From NCBI GenBank assembly GCA_022577435.1, contig JAKOON010000002.1, forward strand, positions 4,864,501-4,928,500: a stretch of 64,000 nt of DNA, given 5' to 3'. This DNA comes from Embiotoca jacksoni. Taxonomy: Eukaryota; Chordata; Actinopteri; Embiotocidae. Position 1 is the stretch's first letter. Every line of letters starts with the position of its first letter. Of the stretch, positions 34,781 to 47,152 are shown one piece after another. The notes under the pieces are model-generated. The model was not told the origin of the DNA and did no database searches. It saw nothing but the letters and a program-made list of their open reading frames with translations. The position numbers and the translations under genes are program-made.

Positions 34781-37604
34781 GAGCTGTGGAGGAGCGAGTG
34801 GTGAATCCAAAAATGTATTGGCTGTGTATTTCAAAAGAGAAGTAGAATGGGAGTTAAAGTTTTTTTTTTGGAGCCAACCCGGAGCGGTACTCAGTGGTAT
34901 TGCAGTTTAAAGCACTTTGCATTTGCTTCATTTTTCAGACCCAGAAGCTACGTCCACTTTCAAAATACAGTTTATGATTAAAAATCATTATTCTCTGCCT
35001 GATTAAACCAACAATACCTTGAATTCTTACACTTCCTTCACCACTTCTTTAAAAAGTCCAATTTATGAAACTCTTATACAGCCAAGGACAAATAGTGTGC
35101 GACAAAAACGAAACAAACAAAATGTCCTTGCAGTACAATGTACTTTTGTTTCTGTTGAGGTGCTGATACAAATGATAATTCTGTTTTCAAACCATGTAGC
35201 ACAGTTTTTAGTCTATCGTTGCATCGTTGGGTGAATTGTGGATTTCAGCTGCATGAGTCATTACCTCCTGAAGACAAGCCTCCCTTTGTGTTGTTTATGT
35301 ATACAGCAGTACGTTTCAGACACAAAAAAACCCCCAAAACTCCAAAAATTTCATTTAAATTGTAAAGTTCCTTTTTCGTATCATCTGTTATCATCCAGCC
35401 CCTGGAGGCTTTTCCATGCCCACTTTTTTAGCATCTCTGTCCACTGGAGTGAAACAGCCAGCCATCCAGCCAATGAACCAGGAAGCCAGCTATGCTGCCT
35501 GCCTGCCTGCCTGCCAGTTCTCTCCTCTCAAGCCGACAGACAGTGGGGAACAGGCTGGCTTCTGGAAGCTAATGGTTCATGCCCTCCTCCCAGGCTGAAA
35601 ATGAACTGGAATGTTGTTTACCTCAAACACAGCAGGACGCCACACGGACAAAAAAGATCAAAATACTGAATATCCAGTCTGAGACTCACGTAACTTTCTC
35701 GAATGATGAGACACGCTGAAGTAAAACAATCTCATTGATGCCTTCAGATCAAATGTCATTTATCTGACTCTGAAACCATTTTTTACAGACAAAACAAAAG
35801 CAAATAAAGTGTGACAGCAACGGAAAAGATCTCACTCTGGGCGCCCAGTGTTGTCATCATCGACTCAGTCAAACACGGTGAGAATGAAAAGACCAGCCCT
35901 TCTAAATTAACACGCCCATTATATTTACTCTTTTGTAGCACTGTGCATACACATGAAAACATGGCCTCATGAGCACAACAAAACCAATTGTGTGGTTGCC
36001 GCTTCAAGTGACACAAACATCACAATTTGTGATTGCCTGAAAATAATTGACATGTTTTTTCTGTCTTCGATGACAGGCCAGGGCCAGGTGGAGTCATCGT
36101 GGCACCATAATTGACACTTGACTTAAATCCCTGACTTTCCTTTTGTTTCAAAGAATGTGGACATCTATCTAGTGATGTATTGAATACTTTACAATATCTG
36201 TCATTGAAGACAGGCGCTGTGACCCCACAAACACAAAACAATCTCGGCGCCACGAAAGACATTATCGTTGAGTTCCTTGTCCAAAATTTTATTGAAGGAG
36301 CCTCAAGTGGCATTATACACCAACTGAGGCATTTTCTGAAAGACTGTTGATGTCTGCGTTGATGTATTTAATGCCTTTCAGTGTCTGTCATGCAGTGTGA
36401 ACTACTGTATTCGTAGATGGGGCCTGACGCACCATTGAGGGCCCAGATCAAGACTGAATAGAGTGGCAATAAAGGTGGAGCAGGAGGTCCATTCAGCTCC
36501 TTTCAATGGCCTTTCACAACACGCACAAGGGTTTGAGCTGGATGATGAATGATGTCAAAAAAGGCCAAAAGGTCATTTGTTGGGTCATAGAGACACATGT
36601 CAGAGCGGGATCAAGGTCAACATTGTGACAGTTCAAGTTCAACAATGTAAATCTAGTAAATCACAGAGAAAAAAATATGTTCGAATGAAATTTGCATAAA
36701 ATTTAACTCTCATTCCACTGGAAATTATGGTTTTCAGTAAATTACTTGAAAAAGGGAAAAATTGAAGCTGAAAATATTTGCTCATCAAGGAACTGGTACA
36801 GACTTATTAAGAGTTAATAGTTCAGAGGGAACACATTTCTCTCCTCTCTCTGGACTCTTCAAATTATTGAAGTGCTCAATTAAATCTGAGGGTGTGATGT
36901 GTGAGAATGAGGTGAAAGTGAGTGAACAATGCAACACTTACTGGGGTAGAAATCCCCCCTGGACAGCTGGCGCTGTAAAGGGCGGCGGGTTGAGAGCTGG
37001 TAGTTCTCTGGCTGCTTCATCCAGGCATGCTGCGTATTGTCAGTGACCTTCAAAACACCTCAGACCCACATACGACGATCCGGGAACTGGGGAACCTGCA
37101 CCACTCCCCATGTTGATGTCTGTGGATTGATGACCTTTCACAGAGCCTTTCCAATAGGTCTGTTTTGCCCCCAGGTCATGAAACCTGTTAGTTTTCGGTG
37201 TACGGATGGAACATGGCAAGATCATTTATTAAGGGGACGCTCTCCTTCTCGTTCAGCGCGCCACATCCACTGAGAGGTCAGACATCAGGGCCGTCACAGA
37301 CACTCTTCGGCTGAGTGGATACCTTGGTAACTTCATCACAAGTGCTTCGACTGTCTGGCGAACTTCTGCTCATCATTGTTTCACTTCAGGCCTACAAATG
37401 CAGCTTTTTGTCTTCATGTGCTGCATTTTAACAACAGCACTCTGGTATTGTCACTCTTTTTGTGGCATCTCAACATTTGAACAGTACACACTCTGGGTTC
37501 CCTTCACTGGGTTCAGCTCAGGAATTATTACTATAAATGTTGTGCAGTTTGACGGTGCACACTTTCCATCTATTGGCACTGTTTAGTATTGAGGTGAAAA
37601 GCAC
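34781..37604. other. No gene recognised
   Basis: The 143-codon plus frame at 35238-35669 includes a CTGC/CCTG microsatellite-like run (35500-35515) and no recognised domain. The rest is AT-rich. Confidence 0.45.
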
Positions 37605-37845
37605 ATGGCGTCAGTGCATTTAGGACGTGTCCAAATCCACTTTATTCTAGTTCAAAGGCAATTTGAGCGCAAAGTAAGGCACATGGTTCAAAGGAAACAG
37701 ATCTGCTCAAGTACAGTTTGATGTGCACAATAATAATCTTTCACACCGTAATGTTTTTTCATGTTTGTTTGTTTTTTTTTAATATTTTGCATGTTTGCAT
37801 GTCTGGACATGTGTACTACGCAACCAACCTACCCAAGTAGGTGCA
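37605..37845 (+). repeat. Dispersed repeat, probable MITE, copy 2 (shorter)
   Basis: Shares 'GTGTCCAAATCCACTTT', 'GAGCGCAAAGTAAGGCAC' followed by ATGGTTCAAA, and 'AGATCTGCTC' with 34455-34735; the middle is deleted. Confidence 0.5.
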
Positions 37846-38702
37846 CATAATTGTCCTAATAATACCCAACTGATTAAGACAACGTTTTTGTTGGTCAATC
37901 GCGTTCGACTGTCTCAAGACAGCAATGCAGCAACAGTGCACCGGACTACACCTCCTTCTTTAAGACCAGCCGGCCCCTCAGATGGACACGTGTACATTTG
38001 CTATTTTAAGAACGTCGGCGCTGGAGGGGAAGGTGACACCTGTGTTGCTCTTAAACTAGTAAAGACCAATATGAAGAGAATGAAAATTAATATGACAGCT
38101 ATGTGCTCTTTGAAGAGTTTGTTTCTTCAGTGTAGTGGAAACTTCAATGCCATTTAAGTCTTGTGAATTGTGTGAGTCGTCATTTATTTGCATTTGTTCT
38201 GTGAATCTGTTTCCGTTGCTCTTAGTCAGTTGATACTCAACCTTTCTCACCTCCCTAAGTATTAAAACTATCGTGCGATATCTTGGGATTTGTTTTTTAA
38301 TGATCAGCATTTCATCAAAGTTATTTTTTATGGCCAAATTGAAAATGCCACTAAAAACAAGTGGGTGGAAAACAGTTAACCATGATAACAATTACACTGT
38401 TTTACAGTGATTGCCTGTACCTTGCTGTACCTTAATCCTTCAGTAGTGGATTTTACAAGAATGAGCCTTTGAAGAATACTGTTACTGAACATTAAAAATC
38501 CCAGGACCTTTATGTCTAATGGCTATAACATGAAAAATAGCAATATAATACAACATATGTGTTGTGAACAGATGTGTTGCTACGTTGTCAAAAACTAAAG
38601 CTAAAAAAAATGTAGCTGTTGGCCTATTAAGCTGTAAAGCTTCTAACACACCACAAATCAAAATAGTTAGAATGATTGAAAATGAAGACATGACCTTGTA
38701 GA
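37846..38702. other. No gene recognised
   Basis: The 120-codon plus frame ending at 38157 has no recognised features. Confidence 0.5.
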
Positions 38703-38939
38703 TTAACCCTTTCTAGAGAGTAACCCTTTCTAGAGGCCCCCAATTGGGGGCCAGGGACTAAACTATTATTAAACTGTGGACATATATACTGATATTTACA
38801 CATCTGAACAAATCTCACAAGTGTTCCCTTTATTATTAAAAAAAAAATTAAAAAAAATTCTATTGTGGTTGCAGAGATATACTCTTTTTGCAATTTTCGA
38901 ACAGAAGCCTAAAAAAAATAGGTGTTTTTAAAGGGTTAA
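38703..38939. mobile_element. piggyBac-like MITE with TTAA target duplication
   Basis: TTAA (38703-38706) is followed by CCCTTT, and the right end is AAAGGG then TTAA (38936-38939). This is the target site and end type of piggyBac elements. The 229-base interior has no transposase. It holds a repeated AACCCTTTCTAGAG and an 18-bp palindrome. The terminal repeat is short (6 perfect bases), so the call rests mainly on the TTAA pair. Confidence 0.55.
38735..38752. repeat. Perfect 18-bp palindrome
   Basis: GGCCCCCAATTGGGGGCC with no spacer, near the left end of the piggyBac-like MITE. Confidence 0.95.
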
Positions 38940-39743
38940 AAAAAATAAAAAATGTAAGTTCGACCTTACTGCCAGAGGAATGGTCATTTTACTCCTTAAA
39001 CCAAAACAACTATTCCTCTATATGGAGGCCACCGACCGACATCTTCAATTTAAACTAAAGAAGCTAACATTAGAGTACTGTCAAGGTTTTTGGGGCCAAT
39101 TAGGGCCCTGCACATTTATCATAACCTTATCCTCCTGCTACTCCAATGTAAGAATGGTACATATTATAGTTTTAAATTGACTGAAGTGTTTCTAGCCGTT
39201 AAATCTTGAGTCCTCCGTTGCTTCAGTTTACAGGCACCTGTGCGGTTCAGCGGAGGCTCCAGAAGTTTGAGAGCTGGCACATTGGTTCAAACTGGAGACA
39301 CAAACTGCCACATGCATCCAAACACATTAGAGCACGTTAGAGCAGTGCAATGTGGCATGTTTGTGGCTTGCTTGCGTGTCATGGTAACCATGTGAATTGC
39401 CTAAATGTAGTGGAGAGACGCTGGGAAAATACTGAGTGAATTTCTTGCTTGAACTTCTGATTTTGTGCTCGAGTGAGCGTGTCTGGAGGTGGAAACGTTT
39501 GTGCGTGTGTGTGTGTGCTGAACCACCCCTTGCACAAAGATTTGCATGTTTTTTTGATACAGAAATGTCAGCACAGCAGTGCATGTTGGTTAACTCGCAC
39601 TCCTCGCTGTGTTAAACACACACACTCACGCACACAGAGACGTACACAAACAGCCAGGCGTCTGCATGTGGCTGCATCAGTTGAGTCACAGTTGTCTTGT
39701 CACCGCTCCTTGCTATGAACCTATTTGACCTGACCACATACAC

Positions 39744-39746
<3 letters not shown>
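38940..39746. other. No gene recognised
   Basis: Short frames only; scattered short CA and TG runs from 39500 onward. Confidence 0.5.

Positions 39747-39825
<79 letters not shown>
39747..39825 (+). repeat. (AC)n microsatellite
   Basis: About 39 units. Confidence 0.98.
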
Positions 39826-39828
<3 letters not shown>

Positions 39829-40011
39829 GCACACATAAACAGCAACACACACCAGATCCAAACATGTATTTGTGTCCCCAACAGGAAGCAGAAAGGATGA
39901 AATAAAACATTAATCTGACACACACACTACAAACACACACCTCCTCTCTTACCTCCTGAAGTGTAGACATTCACACCCCTCGGTGTCTCTGACAACAGGA
40001 CTCATCTGTCA

Positions 40012-40012
<1 letters not shown>

Positions 40013-40097
<85 letters not shown>

Positions 40098-40101
40098 ACA
40101 A
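40013..40101 (+). repeat. (CA)n microsatellite
   Basis: About 39 units, one AA slip, then five more units. Confidence 0.98.
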
Positions 40102-40122
40102 CAGAGGGGGAGAAAATAATGA

Positions 40123-40127
<5 letters not shown>

Positions 40128-40180
<53 letters not shown>
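40128..40180 (+). repeat. (GT)n microsatellite facing the CA array
   Basis: About 26 units, only 26 bases from the CA array, so the two are complementary on one strand. Confidence 0.98.
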
Positions 40181-40181
<1 letters not shown>

Positions 40182-40235
40182 AAGCAGACAGCATGCACAT
40201 TCTTGGAGCCGCTGACCCGGGCTCTGTGGGTAACC

Positions 40236-40407
40236 ATGGCGACCACTGCTTCACCATGGAGACGACCGTTACTCCCTTTACTCGCCCTCCTCCTCCTCGT
40301 CTCCTGCTCCCCACCCCTCCACCCTCCTCCACTCCAACCCGCTGTGCTCCCTCAGTGTTTCCCTCCGAACACCAATACCACCAGTCGAACACCGAAACAG
40401 GAGCCAG
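40236..40407 (+). CDS. Candidate first coding exon with signal peptide
   Basis: The ATG has a strong context (ACCATGG). The frame begins MATTASPWRRPLLPLLALLL, a basic n-region followed by a Leu-rich core ending near VSCSPP, then a Pro-rich stretch with an N-glycosylation sequon (NTT). A donor CCAG/GTGTGC at 40407/40408 would close the exon at phase 1; otherwise the frame runs on to 40529 in pyrimidine-rich sequence. The GT array lies just upstream, in what would be the leader or promoter. No downstream exon was identified and the family is not recognised. A Pro/Leu-rich frame by chance in C-rich DNA is the main alternative. Confidence 0.33.
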
Positions 40408-40529
40408 GTGTGCTCTTCCTCACATTCAGTCTCTCCTCCTTTCCTTCCCCCGCCGTCCCCTACCACCCCTCTGCTTCCTTTCTTCCCTCTTCACTTTATT
40501 CACAGTTTTTTGCACTCAAATCTCTGTGA

Positions 40530-40770
40530 CTACTGTTTGATAAAAGGATTAGACTGACGACATTCACTATTGTTCTCTTGGTTAAAAATTCTAAAAAAAA
40601 GTATGAGACTAAAACTAACAATGAATTGATCATACTGCAGTAGAAAGTATAGTCTATGTAGTTAAAGACTGAACTTTTTTCTTCGTGCCATACAGCTCAA
40701 ATTCAAAATAAAATTCTAATTAAAAATACACAGTTGACATGGTAACATGTGCATTCATTACAGTGAACCG
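40530..40770. other. No gene recognised
   Basis: AT-rich; would be intronic if the candidate exon at 40236 is real. Confidence 0.4.
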
Positions 40771-41294
40771 TACACTGTATATAAAAGTGGACATAGCTTC
40801 CGGGTTTGAAAAATGACACCAGTGCAGAAGAGCTTTAAATTGTAATACCACTGAGTGCCACTAGGGGTTGGCACCAAAAATCCTCTGGCTTCATAGACTT
40901 CCATTCAACTTCTCTCATTAAATACAAAGTCAATACTTTTTTTTCCACAAGTCATTTTGGTCTAATTTGCTAAAGTCGCTCCTTCTTATTCTTATTCTGG
41001 TGGTCCATCTGAAACTAGTCCCGTCATTAATTAGATATTAGGCCTGTAAAAGTGGTATTATGGCAGCGTATCTGTTTGATTGACAGGCCTGTGTTGCAGT
41101 CAGGTGGGTGGGGCATAGTGTCCTCCGGTTTCCAATCAGTTGCAGTCAGATTCACCTCTCATTCTTCCCCATTCATCCAAATAAGGTCACTTCTGGCTCC
41201 AAAATAGCAAGATGGTGACAGCCAAAACCCAAACTTCAGGTTTCAGAAAGCCAGTTCAAAAACAATGGGTGACGTCACAGTTGGCTGGTGCTTG
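40771..41294 (+). mobile_element. MITE-like dispersed repeat, plus orientation
   Basis: Shares 'ACCACTGAGTGCCACTAGGG', 'TCTGGCT', 'AAGATGG', and 'CAATGGGTGACGTCAC' with the reverse complement of 55630-56095. No coding capacity. Confidence 0.6.
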
Positions 41295-42349
41295 CAGTGA
41301 GCCAATGTATTTCAACACATATGCCATCCAGCTGCTGTAAAGACAAATGTGTATTAATTTGCCAGTAAAAACAGTCCTCTATTTATTCCTGTTTGATAAA
41401 AAATTATTGTTCCCAGGTGGATTACTGCTCAATTTTAAATAAAAACAATAACTAAACTAAACTATATATTTTAAAGATCGATGCCTTTGGTAGTGAGTTT
41501 TGATATGTACTGAATGTACAGATAAAGTAGGGACATTGTAAAGTGTTAAATGATGGACTAACATACAGTTGGTTTGTTAGCTGTGACAGAAATAGAGCAA
41601 AGATGAGCTCAACTCTCCAAATCTTATTTTTTTCTCTCTTGTTATGAAAACAGACGCTGGGATTTAGTGAGCGAATAAAAGAGGTACATAGTTCGTTCCA
41701 ATTTAAAGGCAGCTGTGGGCATTGTCAGCCTCGAACGGCAGCATTAGGTAACAGTCTGATGTGACATTTGCAAACCACAAACAACACCTTCATGTTTTTC
41801 AGTGTGGCTGGTCTGTGATTCTTTATCCCAAAGAAAACCAAAGGGACTCACTTAAAGGAAAAAGATCTGACACGTCCAGTTCAGCTTTCCTTTTTGTTAA
41901 GACGACTGTTTGCTGCTTCGTCACTTCATGTGAGTCAACATGTTTTCCCAGCGGTGATCATAGCCAACATGCAGCTTCTTAATCAAGCTGTTGTTCTGCT
42001 TTGATGCCTCAGTTCTTAATATAGATGGTTAAATGTCTCTGTTTTCACATGATGTGCTAAGTGTAAGATTAGGCAGCAGCAGTGTCTTTCACTTATCCAC
42101 ATATATGCTATTTGTCCACCCCAGAGCTCAGCCTAAACTCATCTTGATTCAACTCGCCTTTTATGGTTTTACATCAGACAAAAGTTGTTTCGGGGGAGAC
42201 ACACAAAAACCACCAGTAACTCTTTTGGCATCAACGTCATCGAGGTTCAAAGTAAGCTGAACAGATACTAAAAGATGACGTGAACACACTGACTAGTCAC
42301 AGAAAACATCACTTTGTCATCGTGTTACACGACATGCTGATATGCTGTA
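41295..42349. other. No gene recognised
   Basis: Short frames only. Confidence 0.5.
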
Positions 42350-42501
42350 CAAAACGCCAGCTAAGCTACCGGAGCGATCACAATTAGTTTTTATTCGTAG
42401 CACTACTCGACTCATGGAAACCTGCAAAACCACACGATGATCAATCGAGGAGGTGCAGGCTGAGAATCAAGAGCGCCATTCCTTCGATATCATCTATTGT
42501 T

Positions 42502-42571
<70 letters not shown>

Positions 42572-42735
42572 GCGTTAAAGTTAACATGACGGTAGTTTCA
42601 CACAGTGCTGCTGTGACAACTAGCTAGCCCGAGGGGGTATTATCTGTCGTGGAAAACCAGGAAAAGTACCCGGCACCAGAAGCGAGTCGAGTCGTGCAAT
42701 ACTTGAAGAAGTGGCAGAAGTAGGCGGGGCTTAAC
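42350..42735. repeat. Probable MITE-like repeat interrupted by a GT array
   Basis: The left part has 'AGCACTACTCGACTCATGG' and the right part has 'GCACCAGAAGCGAGTCGAG' then TCGTGC. These GACTCG/CGAGTC blocks are inverted and resemble a fish non-autonomous element known from memory. Ends were not resolved. Confidence 0.35.
42504..42570 (+). repeat. (TG)n microsatellite
   Basis: About 33 units. Confidence 0.98.
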
Positions 42736-42740
42736 ACTAG

Positions 42741-42929
42741 GTAAAGTACGGACCTCTTTCAGGGCTACTTTCTGAGATAGGTGAGCTCGCTGCTAATGGA
42801 TTTGCCGGCCAAGGAGGACAAATACTTGCTAAATTGTTTGATGAGTATGAAAATGATGTGACTGTAGAAAATCCCCACTCTATCCCTCCCTCATCTGGCT
42901 CACTGCTTCCTTTGGCCCCGCTCACATAA
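42741..42929 (+). other. Open stretch with protein-like composition, possible exon
   Basis: Stop-to-stop frame of 62 residues with an amphipathic acidic segment (GQILAKLFDEYENDVTVE). A CTCTTTCAG acceptor-like site ends at 42761. The minus strand is open over nearly the same bases (42925-42737, ATG start), so strand and reality are unsure. It has no ATG of its own in a usable place. Confidence 0.2.
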
Positions 42930-44711
42930 TCTATATAGAAATCCAGCTCACCTGCATCACTTTCTTAAACAGAGGAACCCGGCTGGACTCATTGTGGATA
43001 CGCCTCCCTTTAAAGTTTGGATTGTGTAATTGAAATGTGAATTCCCTTTATTAGATGGTGAAACAGTGAGAAGCTTTGATTTACTTTCTGCATGATTGTG
43101 TTGAAGTTTCAGACGTGACTATTGTTCAAAAGCATATTTGGTAAGTGTTAAAAGTAGTATTTAGATGATCTTTGTTGGTTAATATATTCAAGGAAAAATT
43201 TTAATAATATATAGATTAATATAGATTAGTATGTTTATGTTCTTTTCTACTGTAGTTAGAAAAACATTCCTAACGAACTCTGATTGAAACAATGAACTGG
43301 AAATCCTGTGTCCCTGCTCGTCTGTCTTAACAGACTAACCATTGAGTTAATTGTTCCTGGAGCCGGACTATCCTCACAGAACATTCCTTTATCCTTAAAT
43401 TTGATATGGTCTATTGCCATCGCAGTAACCTGTTCATAAATCAGTTGACCCACCTCCAACAAGGCTGTCTAATCTCCTAAATCTGTTACTTAAGTCGCAC
43501 TTGAATGTTTTTAAAATATCTTATCTGGGTCAGAAACAAATTGGCAAACGCAATACAGTCAGTTGCTTCCAACATTAACTGACTGTTAAGAGTAATACAA
43601 ATATTATACAAAATCCTTTGAACAATTTGTGCAACTGAACAAATTGCTGCTTCTTTGGCACATACCCAAAGTTGTCATCAATAATTTGTCAGCACGTTTT
43701 TGAGATGTTTCTACTAACTGACAGGCAAACAGTACTGTAAACATTACCTCCATGACAGTGTCAGATATCAGGCACTTAGCTAAAGGGCATTTTGTGGATT
43801 TCCTAACTTACTATTTTGCCTGCGCACTCGCGCAGCCCTTCCACCCACACAGCTGTCACTACTCCTTGAATCACTGCTTCCTGGCTGCTACACATTAGTG
43901 TGACTGATCCGAATTTTGTGGGTGGTAATGTCTGACCTTCACTCAGTGGCTTCAGACAGGATGTCCTGAAGGTCTGTTACAGCACAGACAGGGCACACTG
44001 TTAAGGGTGGCCCGTAATCATATAGTTATCAGAATTCATCCTCTGCAAATTTTTAATAAATGGGAAGTAAGAGGAGTCTCTTCTCAGCTGTCCCCAAAAT
44101 TGAATTGGTAAGAAGAGTGATGAACTACTTCTTTGTGTGTCTGCAGAGGTGAATAGCTTCTCTCTTCACCTGCTGTTCGCTGCACTTTCAAAAAGTCAAT
44201 TTTTCTCAAATTTAGAACGGCTGGCTCATTTTAAGATTGATGACCATGGGTCTTTGAAATCTTATTAAGGATACTGAATGGATTTTGCCAGCCTCAGGTT
44301 CAGAAAACGTACAACCTATAAAACACCACACAAAAAGCGAAAACCTCAAGATCGAATTAAAAAAAAATCCTGAAAACTGAAATGTGACGTTTTTTCCACT
44401 ACAGCACCTTTTTTTTTTTCATCCAAGGCAGAATAAATAGCTTCTTATTTAACCTGCTGCTTTTATATTATTGATGTGTCACTGTCCAGGTAGTTGGTCA
44501 GCATGTAATGTTGCTACTATTAACATATGTCAACACCAGTGAGGATTTATTCTGCCGAATTAAAAATGTAGATGTGTTGAAAATCCCTTGTGGACTGATC
44601 GGCTTTTATAGACATATGCTGTGTTAATATCTGCCGACATTGACACACGCCGACTTCACACCTTTATGATGGTGGGATGAGGAAAGGACTCTGAACGTGT
44701 CAAAAAGTTAA
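42930..44711. other. No gene recognised
   Basis: AT-rich single-copy-looking DNA; short frames only. Confidence 0.5.
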
Positions 44712-44870
44712 CATGCCTTGAACGGACCGGGGTGGGTTAGTGGTTCAAGGCCAGTACCATGTTGCCATAACAGCATGTCCGATTCCAGCTCACCTATTTT
44801 GTGTCCTTTTTGCTGCTCTGTGTTTTTCATGGGTATTTGTCTAATCTCTTTTTCTTGTTCTTTTACAAAG
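44712..44870 (+). mobile_element. tRNA-derived SINE fragment
   Basis: An A-box-like TGGGTTAGTGG (44733-44743) and a B-box-like TGTCCGATTCC (44776-44786) are followed by a 'TTTTGTGTCCTTTTTGC' body. It is a different family from the 20.6 and 30.9 kb copies. Confidence 0.5.
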
Positions 44871-45010
44871 TGCAACCAAAAAGGTCTGAGACTTTTCCTA
44901 TTGGAAACAAACGGAGCGCAGCACAGGATCAAGCAGGGGGATGCGATAACATTCGTGAGTAAAAAAGATTTTCATGAAATTAATTTGCACATCAAAATAT
45001 TTTTACAAAC
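44871..45010 (+). mobile_element. Mariner 5' end fragment A
   Basis: 'GGTCTGAGAC' and 'ACGGAGCGCAGCAC', then 'GAGTAA', line up in order with the minus strand of 27240-27100, the 5' end of the mariner remnant there. Confidence 0.5.
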
Positions 45011-45429
45011 TGTTGTTTTTTTCGTAAGTACTTTAAAAAAAAAAAAAAGGATATATTATTTCTAAGCTTTTGCACTGCGAGTAATTGCGTATTGACAGTG
45101 TTGATCATTCAGCCACCAGGTATTATCTGACTGAGGGCACAAAAAGTCTCAAGGTCAACATATGAAGTTGCATCACTGAACAACCAGGCTATCAGGATAG
45201 TGACTTCATAGTTTAGATAGTAAATAGATGTAGTAGAATTGCTAGTAATCAGGCAAATCGTGGCTAAGAACCAAAATCTCCTGTTAGGGGGAGCAGGACA
45301 AAATTATCATTACTGGATGATGTTATATCCTTTATGCAAAATGATTCGTAATATTGCCTGTATGAATATCATTGATTCAAAACATTTGCCGGTTAGTATT
45401 TTGCATTTCTGTGTCATTTATTCGTCATG

Positions 45430-45590
45430 CCTCCTGGCGTCTAAAGGCTGTAAATACTCTAAATTACATTGTTTGATCAACATCACCACCTGTGTTCCGC
45501 ACATTTTTGTGACCACTGCTACGAACATATCTGTTTTTACCATGGACCTGAAACTTGAGCAGAAAGTGCACATCAGATTTTGAGTCCATT
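45430..45590 (+). mobile_element. Mariner 5' end fragment B with start of transposase
   Basis: 'TTGATCAACATCACCACCTG' and 'TTTTTGTGACCAC' match the minus strand of 27110-27050. After this comes ATG and MDLKLEQKVHIRF, a mariner transposase N-terminus, with a stop right after. The fragment lies 420 bases from fragment A. Confidence 0.6.
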
Positions 45591-46839
45591 TTTTGCTCTC
45601 CAACATGACAACACACCATAAAATTGCAGTTTATATTTTATTTGATTATTTATCTTTAAGGACCACATGCACTGTGATCTATCCACTGCATCATAATCTA
45701 ATTACAAAATAAAAATCAGTTCATGGTGGAGATCATGTTCCAACTAGCAGTTTTGAGAATTTGTCAAAATGAATAGCCCTTTTTAAATCATCATGTAATC
45801 AAATTAATGGGAAACCCCCAAATGTTTTTCAAACAGGAGGAATCAAGTACAAAAATGTTATCACAAAGATGGGGATCTGGCGTATTTAACAACTTTCATG
45901 TCTATTTTGTTAAAAAAGAAAAACACAACGGGTCATAACTGTAGAATATTTTTATGACATGGGTATCAGCTGTGTAGCTGCCGCTTCCTTGTACCATGGT
46001 CTGTCGGCTCAGGCTTCTGTTACCCAAATTACCCAAGATCCAGATTTCAGCCGCCGAACGTCTGACGTACTTTATCGAAGCTTCAGGCTGCAAAAACGTC
46101 TGATCAAAAGAATTGGTTATTTCATTGATACCACTTTCTCCTGAAAGCCGTTGATGCTCCTTACAATCATCCAGCTGTCGCCATCATTGTGTGAATGATT
46201 TGGGGATTTTCCAATCTCCATGGAATAACTTCAACTGAAGCAGGAAATTAAAAGCGTTGCCTCATCTGAATCCTGATTGTCTTTTGTTCCATAAAACAAT
46301 CCCATTTTCCTCCCGATCCAGCCCCGCATCCCAGAATTTATAAAGCAGTGTGGAGACCTTTACATGTTTATAATTTCAACTTATGTTCATGTCAATGGTT
46401 TTCGTTGGGTAATCACTAGAATGTCTCAAAATGAATGTAGTAATGATTTATTGATGATGAAATGCAGCACGCAGCTCTGCAAAACAATCAAAGTCTAAGA
46501 AGATGCAACCTTTAATCAAAGTTTTGTCACACCAGATTTCTTGCTCATTTTTAGGGCACATAATCAAACTTGTTTGTGATATAAGAGGAAATTTAGCTCG
46601 ATTAGTATTGACGTTCTTCTTCTTCCTGTATTTGCCTCATTTTGTGTCCCTCTCCACCGTAAAACTGAGCCTTTTAATGAAGCTGAAACAACGTTAAAAA
46701 AGACACATATCTACATATAGTGCGGGTGAATTTTGGGGATTCAAAGCAGCCCAGGCTTTCGCCATTCACATTATTGCAGAGCTGTGGCATCATACACCAG
46801 CAAAGGTGACACCACAGGTATTTAAGACTTCCACCGCTG
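45591..46839. other. No gene recognised
   Basis: Short frames only. 46700-46830 looks single copy and non-repetitive. Confidence 0.5.
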
Positions 46840-47067
46840 TTTTTTTTTCCCCTTACCCCTGTCTTTCTTTTATCTCGTCACCTTCACTCCTCATTTGCAT
46901 TCATCTTCCCCGTCTGTTCATCTGCGCCGTTTCGCTCCTCATCACCTACTTTTTTCATCTCCTGTCAAATGATCTCTGAGACCGGTTTGATCCCCAGACC
47001 AGCTTCCTTCTCCCTCCCTCCTGTCGATCTGTCATTCTCACCCTATTCCTGATTGTCTGTCGTGCTT

Positions 47068-47069
47068 TC

Positions 47070-47151
<82 letters not shown>

Positions 47152-47152
47152 G
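47068..47152 (+). repeat. (CT)n microsatellite
   Basis: About 40 CT units with two CTGT interruptions. Confidence 0.97.

Noticed and set aside
35238..35669. 143-codon plus-strand frame
   Set aside because: Includes a CTGC microsatellite and has no family resemblance; the composition looks non-coding.
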